This document shows positions 20,501 through 26,955 of a DNA stretch of 26,955 nucleotides, one piece after another. This DNA is from Thermomucor indicae-seudaticae (Eukaryota > Mucoromycota > Mucoromycetes > Mucorales > Lichtheimiaceae): the NCBI GenBank assembly GCA_000787465.1, contig JSYX01000102.1, forward strand, positions 1 to 26,955, read 5' to 3'. Position numbers and translations under genes: made by a program. The notes beneath the pieces are model-generated. The model saw only the letters and a program-made list of their open reading frames with translations, was not told the DNA's origin and made no database searches. Position 1 is the stretch's first letter. Each line of letters starts with the position of its first letter.

Positions 20501-23500
20501 TTCCGCGAGCTGATCCATATCCGCTGTGCTGCTGCTAGTATCAGGTACAGAAACGTGAGAGGACCGCATGTACTTTTCTAGAATATCAACGGGCTGCGTT
20601 TCGGTTCTGTCACTCTGCTGTTTTGTCTCCAGAACATCCAGCAGTGACTCCCACTGCATCACCTGCCAGTCTGGGAATAAGGCGTTCAACTGAAGCATCA
20701 ACTTTGTCACTTGGGTCTTCTGGCAGTCGCTCGCTGTCAGAAAATACGCTTCCCAACACCGGAAAGCGGAACGCAAATGCAACGACTGAAAGGATCGCAA
20801 AAGTGCAATGGCTTTTATCCGTACATATTCCTAAATAACTCCCGGGTCAGTCAAAACAACCACGGTACGCTTGTAGAGTATGCAACTTACTTCTTTATCC
20901 CATATACTCCCAACAAAATAACTGAACGCCGGTCCGAGATAGGAAAGCATAGGCAGCCATTTCGTTTGGAAAGCCGCATCCATCTTTGTGAAGAGACCGA
21001 ACAGATGATCGAGCCCTTGATATCTAGAAAACGCAGGATAAGTTTATCAGATACAGCTAAGCTCTCACACAAAGTAAAGTAATACCGACCTTACTTCCCA
21101 GTTAGCGTCTTCAAATACCTTGTACACGCACGCATGAAATGGCGCTGGATCTGAACTTAACAGCTTCATAAGAAGGTTTAGAATGATGTCACTGACAGAG
21201 TCGTAACAGGGTAGTAACATTTCCCAGATCCTATACAGCGCTAGATTAATGCGATTGACACCCAATTTTGACCTGCGGGAAGGACTTACGCTGAGACTAA
21301 CTGAGATATGCATCCACTGATGAAGTCAGACTTGTTGCTTATTCCAAAGCCCCAGTGCACCAGCGCATAAAACATTTTCAATACATCTGCTCGTACGTTT
21401 AGCTGATCGAGCTGCAAGTATTCCAGCATACAGCGTATGATTGGCGTAGTCTCATCCACTTGCACAGGCGCTACGCCTTCTGCGTGAACAGAGGTACGTT
21501 TGTACTGGCTGTATAGCTTGTTAGAAGGGTAATCTGGTACTTGCAAATAGCTGTACTCACGACAACTTGGCGACATGATCTCCTATATAGGGAACTATAT
21601 CCAGCTCGGTGATATTGCTTAGAGGGCAGTTGTAGGCAAAACATACTAGTGCAGCAGAGTACTTGATGAAAATTTGGGCGCTGCATATCGAATTAATCAA
21701 TCACTTCATTAGGAGAAAAGTCGGAATCTCTTGTACCTATGAAGCGTATCCAATGTCGGATGTTGTTCTCCGTTACTTTCGCGCATTTCTTCCAGCATGA
21801 TCTCGTTCAGGTATCCGACAATATCAATCACCACAGCTTTGGATGTGTTGACGCTCAAGATATTGACAGCCTGAAACCACAACAGTTGAACAAACTTTGA
21901 AGTCTTTTTGACAGAGACACGCGCCGCGACAAGGAGTCGTGCAATTTTAGCAAGCGAGTTTGACGGAATCCCTGTGCTGACATCAGAGCGTGTTAGTTCT
22001 TGAATATCATTTCCTCCTCAACAGCAAACAATTACCCAGCATGCATAAGAAGCTCCAGCCAACATAATCCTCGGTCTATGGTTTCTTCCTGACCGGTTGA
22101 AAACAATGAAACGAGTTTCTCCACCGTATTACTGCTCGGATCAGGTGTTGGTTGGGGTGTGTTTCCCTTGACCATGGGTAACTTGGAGGAGAAGAGCTTG
22201 GCCAAATTTTTCGCGTCAATTGGCTCTTTGCCCTGTTTATAATCACACTTTAGTACTTCGTCCCTATTCCCATCGCACATGTTTCGCAGAAGCTGTCTAC
22301 CTGCAAAAGCCCTTCACGTTCAAACTCTGAGTATGCCTTGTCAAACCAGCGATGAAAGATTGAGTCAAAGGCCGTAAAGGTCAAGCCGTTCGTTTTCAGC
22401 TTGAGGACATGTCCTGCAAACTCTTCAAACCGTTGCCCTATGGCTCGCTATATCACCGTTAAACCCCTTACCTTTTGTCATGACTTTCCCTCATCACATA
22501 CCTGTCGGTCTTGCTTGTCAACCCACCCTGGAATGACACAGTCCTCTCGCTTCCCTTCGACTATCCTGTCAATCACATCATACACCATGTTTGCGTATGC
22601 CTTGGGGTCCATATCATGGACTGTGGCCATCCACCGCACAATGTATCGGTCGCGCAACGCGCTCCGGGTCGTAACATAGACGCTACCAGCGCCACTACTT
22701 AGTCCAATGGACGTGGCAAAAGACACGCTTTGCCGTGCACGATCTGGCGCACCCCTCATTTTTGACCGAAAAGCCATCTGTGCCGCTTGGGTCCAGCGCT
22801 TTTGTCGCACGCCAGGTAGGTGCTGCTTGTTGGAAGTATACTCTGCATGTAGCACGGACAAGACTTCGTCTTCCTGGAAAATCCACGACAGGATCGCCTG
22901 AATGAGTCGCTCTGACGTATACCGAGACATGAACGGGTCAGGCCAGCATCGTCGAACAAGCAGCAGCATACCGCATTCGTTGATGGTGATATCAATGTCA
23001 GCCAGACAACCTTCGATAGCATTAATAAGGGTCTCCACTGTAGAAGCACAATCAATTGCGTACGGTACAGGGAAAATACATTCAGCAGGTTGCTGTTCCA
23101 GGTCTCTGCTGCTGCTATCGCCGCTGCCCTTGTCGTCTTCCTCACAGAACACAATAGGTGAGCCGTCATGTCGCTCAAACAGACCCAAATTGCGCATATG
23201 TTGTAACAATATCTGTGCTACTTTGCGACTCCGTATCCGTAAGTTTTCCATCACCCAAGATAACATGGTATCCCTATCGAGCACTTCCTGAGGATCGTTG
23301 CCACATGCCTCTGTCTCATCATCTTCTTCCGAACGTCCACCATCACCGCCATTAGGAGAAGCCGCTGACTCGACTTGAAGAAATCCAACCTGTAAATGCC
23401 CTCGGATATCGCCAAACGAGCGCTGGTGTGCTTTCAGAGTCGCGGATTTAGCGCCAGCTATAGTTAAAGACTTCATCATTGCACCAAGATGTGATAGATA

Positions 23501-26285
23501 TTCCTCCTTGCTTAGAACGCATTCTTCCAAGTTGTGATGTCGGCTGCGGTAAAACGTGCTCAGGAAAGAGGACGCGCGGCAGTTCCCGGACGCAAGGTAG
23601 GCCATGCACAAATTAATTCCGTTTTGAAGTATAGGACATACGTGTGGCACCGACTTTCGATCACTATCCTTCTCTAAGGAACCACTCTTTTGGGTCATGG
23701 GCGATAGCAAAGGGTGATCTGACTCCTGGCTTACGAGTAAGCACCCGGAAACAATGCCGCATTGCATAATGTTATCCTGAAGCAATAAGATGCTCAACAT
23801 AGTTCCCACTTCTTCAAAACTTCTACCGGCAAGGTCATCTTCTGCTTTCGGTATCACATCGCCATAGAAGTCCAGGAGGCTCTCGCATAATGCGTCATAG
23901 GATATCCTTGTGTCCTTTTCCAATAGCGGCTGGTACGGTTGACAGTTTTGAAGCGCCAGCGTATTGCTCCCATCAAAGCTGCGTCGTCGTTCTGCTGCAG
24001 CCAGGCAGGCTGTGTGCACGAACCGATTGCAAGTGATACACCGATAGCCTTGGTGCGATATTCCCCACAATGGAAGACGACATGCCGCGCAAAGCATCAA
24101 AGTGAACAAGTTGACCAGATAGAATTGGTGACCTAGTAGATTGACTATAGATGAGTTGCCGGCTAAAGATGTAGTACCTCCTCGTTCTTGGTGGACAGCA
24201 GCAGAACCCGTGTTGTTGTTGTTGTTGTTGTTGTTGAACCGACGCTGCATTGGTATATGACAAAACTGTGGGCTTACGACTTTCTGAATGCCTCCCTCTT
24301 TGACGTACACCATGATATCCATATCATTGTTGGCAAGACATCCGTAATGCACGCTGCACTTACACATATGGCAGCGTAAACCATATCCCTTAATGATCTT
24401 AAAACATTCTTTGCAATAAGCGCCATTAATGTCATCATGCATAACAGTGCTGAATGCTTGCACACCAGCCGTCACTGGCTGTACTTGCATGACAAGTTCC
24501 TCAGCCTGATGTTTGCTATACTCTGCAAACATGTGCGGGTACCAGACATGTCGTTCTACTTCCACTTCCTCGTCCGATGACTCAACAAACTGATCCGCAT
24601 TGACAACGGGTCTTTGGTGTAACGCTGCAGACGATGACTCTGGGATACCATGTCTATATCGTCTATTTATTCCCGCTACGCTCAAAGCAGCCGTATTCGC
24701 ACCCATCATGGTTTCCAAGAACGTAGGATCGGTCTGCTGCTCTTCCTGACGTTGCCGCTCTTCTTCGAATTCTTGTCGCTGCTTCGCCTTTTCCAATATT
24801 TCCATCTCCTCTTCATAACCTAAAGGAGATAAATCTTCAGCGACCACGACGTGACCAGCACTGAGCTCGTAGTAATGAAAAAGGATTTGGCATGCGCGAT
24901 ATCTAACTTCGGGAGCGCCATGAGATATGACTTCAAGCACGTCCAGGTGCAAATCAGGTTTTTGTTCAATCATGTAGCGCAGTGCACGATGAAAGTTGTA
25001 AATGGCTTGTGACCGTTTCGAAAGGGTAAACGGCAATGGCTCCGGTATATCCGATGTGCGTGCTGCTATATATGGATTAAGGTATTGAACCATGAAAAAA
25101 AGCAGAGGACCAAATAACGCATGTGCCTGAGCTGCTTCTCCTGGTTGACTGTATGCTAGCGATGCGCGATTAATATTGCCGGGTGAGTTAAGGGACGGAG
25201 AAAGTGGAGCAGCGGATAGTCGCGTATCGATGGTGAGTTGCATTGAGCGTTGAGTATCAAGGTTACTTTGTTCGTTATCGGGACTTTGAATATTAATCGT
25301 CGGTGCCATGGATATGTGCTGCCTATTTGTTGTGATATGAGAATCTACAAAGTTAGCAAAAAAATGATATGAGTGAAAGCATCGACCTCGAAAGCCGCCA
25401 TGTAGTAGTACCATTGTCATTGTACGTATGGGCTGCGGACGAAGGACATGTTGTAGAGCCTTCTCGTTTGCATTGAATAAGTTTGGGTATCAATTTATCC
25501 ATATAGAATCCGAGTAGTTTGCATAATAGCATGAGATCACCAAAGGAATCAAATCCTGGCAACATCGTTATTCCGACTGCGTATAAGTAGAACGGATCGT
25601 CACACAGGTCCACCAACACAATAGCAATATCGACAATAACTGACTGTGATGTATATGGTGGTCGAGAAGGTTTTGGACTCGAGGATTTGTATCGACAATC
25701 GTTAAGGACTAGATCATCAAGGGTCGAAAGTATCCTTTCAAACATAGTGCGGACAACGTTTGTATTAAATTCTGCATCAAAAGTAAAAGTAGGTGCAGCT
25801 GTTTGTGGCGATACAGACACTGACGTGTGCTGCCAATTTGAATCGCGGTAACTAGGCCCACGTTCACTGGGCGGACGATATACGCAAGTTACTAAGACAG
25901 TATCGAATTTTTCTTGTATATGACCTTACCGTTGGATCATAACTTGCATTCCCAACCCGCTCTTTTGGCACAACAATAAAGCCGTCCGTAACTGAAGCAA
26001 CAGATCAACAAGCTCATCGTTATCGAACTCAAGACTGACGGTTAAAGAACGACTTTGCTCAGCTAAATTAGCTAATGTTGTGGGTGGACGCCGCCGTTTA
26101 CTGATCTTGTTCAAGATATGACGAATCATATTGCGGTATTCGTCGATTTTGGGTGATGCTGTCAGGTTCTCGTTCCGTGAACGGATCGCCTCATTTGTTG
26201 GTACATTCTGGTCATGAGAGGAAACAGCGGACACGGGAGAACGGCTAATGTTCTTGTAGGTCTCGCCAGGATTTCGAAGAGACAT
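17578..26285 (-). CDS. Giant alpha-solenoid (HEAT-like) protein with two C1-like zinc modules
   Basis: Nineteen exons: 26285-25930, 25851-25412, 25344-22502, 22447-22301, 22232-22036, 21976-21737, 21680-21561, 21508-21290, 21230-21090, 21023-20891, 20830-20039, 19981-19676, 19607-19346, 19279-19155, 19097-18876, 18807-18526, 18459-18088, 18017-17886 and 17817-17578. They give 7569 nt and 2522 residues, every junction in phase. A charged helix lies at about 443-469. Zinc module 1 (about 576-601) is C-x2-C-x10-C-x2-C-x4-H-x2-C. Module 2 (about 671-712) is H-x12-C-x2-C-x13-C-x2-C-x4-H-x2-C, a C1 (diacylglycerol/phorbol-ester-type) pattern lacking the last Cys. A poly-Asn run lies between them. 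The remainder is long helical repeats (WEVRYQGLDHLFGLFTKMD and many similar), as in HEAT scaffolds. Size and build suggest UNC79/UNC80-like channel scaffolds, but that is a weak guess. The true start may be further upstream: the frame is open to 26438. The exon 13 acceptor has an alternative at 19637. Confidence 0.8.
24211..24236. repeat. GTT trinucleotide microsatellite
   Basis: About eight GTT units encode the poly-asparagine run between the two zinc modules of the giant protein (minus strand). Confidence 0.85.
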
Positions 26286-26955
26286 CTTGAACGAGACCCA
26301 TATTTCGTCTGGCCTAATTTTTCGGTCATTTAAGGTCCATTGATGAAACTTTATGCGGCTCTTCGTCTGCTGTACGCAGTCATAAAGGCTTCTTCTTTCG
26401 ACTTCTAGTGTCTTTTGGTTGGAAGACACTAGAGACAACCAGAGCAGTATTCAGTATTGCGAGTAAGCAGGGTGGCCTCCAATTCTCAACAGCTTGCTAC
26501 AGGCCGTTCAATAAGTTCGGTCGGACGGTTTCTCCATGATTGTCGCGAAGTTAGATGCTATAGTACTAGATCTATTATAAACACTGGTTCGTTTCTTGCA
26601 TATATGGGATTTTGTTATGTTGTACCGTTAAAAGGAAACTCTAAAGCCACGCATACTGTTTATAGATTGAACATTTGCATTACTCGAAATACGTTTTACA
26701 TCGACTGCAAGCCGAATTTGCGCTAACATACGATTAAACATTACGCATATGAGAAACATGTCTTACGCTGCCATATGGTAAGGAATACGCACCTTCCGCA
26801 CAATCTTGGCTTCCAGATTGATGCAAAGAGTCCCACAAATATTCAACCATCATTTAGTAATTTTGCCTTTATACACGTCACCGACAGAACTTTGTACTTA
26901 CCTCCCCAGCGGGAAGCTCCCGAGGGGGTATAGCCGCACCATTTGCAGCGGCCTG
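26286..26955. other. Upstream region of the giant gene, with a repeated segment at the window end
   Basis: On the minus strand the giant gene's frame remains open from 26285 up to 26438, preceded by TCTCTAG (a possible acceptor), so a 5' exon may lie here. An ATG at about 26537-26535 opens only a ten-codon frame. At 26791-26902 the sequence resembles 4761-4881. The last bases on the minus strand read RCKWCGYTPSGASRWGG before GTAAGT: a possible partial exon with a C-x2-C motif entering from beyond the window, too short to name. Confidence 0.4.

Noticed and set aside
1..26955. tRNA, rRNA or CRISPR arrays
   Set aside because: TTCGA/TTCAA motifs were inspected but none sits in a proper tRNA box B with matching stems; no regularly spaced repeats were seen.

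Overview
The window looks like nuclear DNA of a filamentous fungus, most likely an early-diverging (Mucoromycota) lineage. The reasons are many short introns (about 49-103 nt, mostly 52-70) with CTAAC/CTAAT-like branch sites, Zn2Cys6 and areA/GATA-N family genes, dense genes on both strands, and a decayed Fanzor-like gene of a type I associate with this group. The lineage is inferred; no rRNA or tRNA is present to test it. All spliced models were built by hand from splice signals, reading phase and protein-family fit. Layout: (1) 1-1057, no gene seen. (2) 1058-2098 (-), a GATA-N (DUF1752-type) protein. (3) 2099-3437, intergenic. (4) 3438-4596 (+), an ankyrin protein resembling ANKRD54, five exons. 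(5) 4597-8343, a mobile-DNA region: a 775-bp TA-flanked inverted-repeat element (5159-5933), a 159-bp element with a related terminus (6483-6641), and just after it a broken Fanzor/TnpB-like pseudogene (6663-8020). (6) 8344-8990 (+), a small single-pass membrane protein. (7) 9326-12308 (-), a seven-exon protein of about 877 residues with two START domains and a C-terminal membrane anchor. (8) 12705-14838 (-), a transcription factor of about 690 residues with two perfectly spaced Zn2Cys6 clusters in tandem, the first completed by a GC-AG intron. (9) 15905-16123 (+), mitochondrial ribosomal protein bL36m. (10) 16124-17297, intergenic, with a G/C-rich low-complexity tract. (11) 17298-17540 (-), an 80-residue membrane/coiled-coil protein. 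(12) 17578-26285 (-), a giant gene of about 19 exons and about 2522 residues, probably an alpha-solenoid scaffold, with two C1-like zinc modules. (13) 26286-26955, upstream sequence ending in a segment that matches one at 4761-4881. The genes do not form one pathway: they cover regulation (GATA-N, Zn2Cys6), lipid transfer (START), mitochondrial translation (bL36m) and scaffolding. The least ordinary items are the tandem Zn2Cys6 factor, two GC-AG introns that each complete a conserved domain core, the Fanzor relic beside TA-flanked elements, the tail-anchored double-START protein and the giant C1-containing solenoid.
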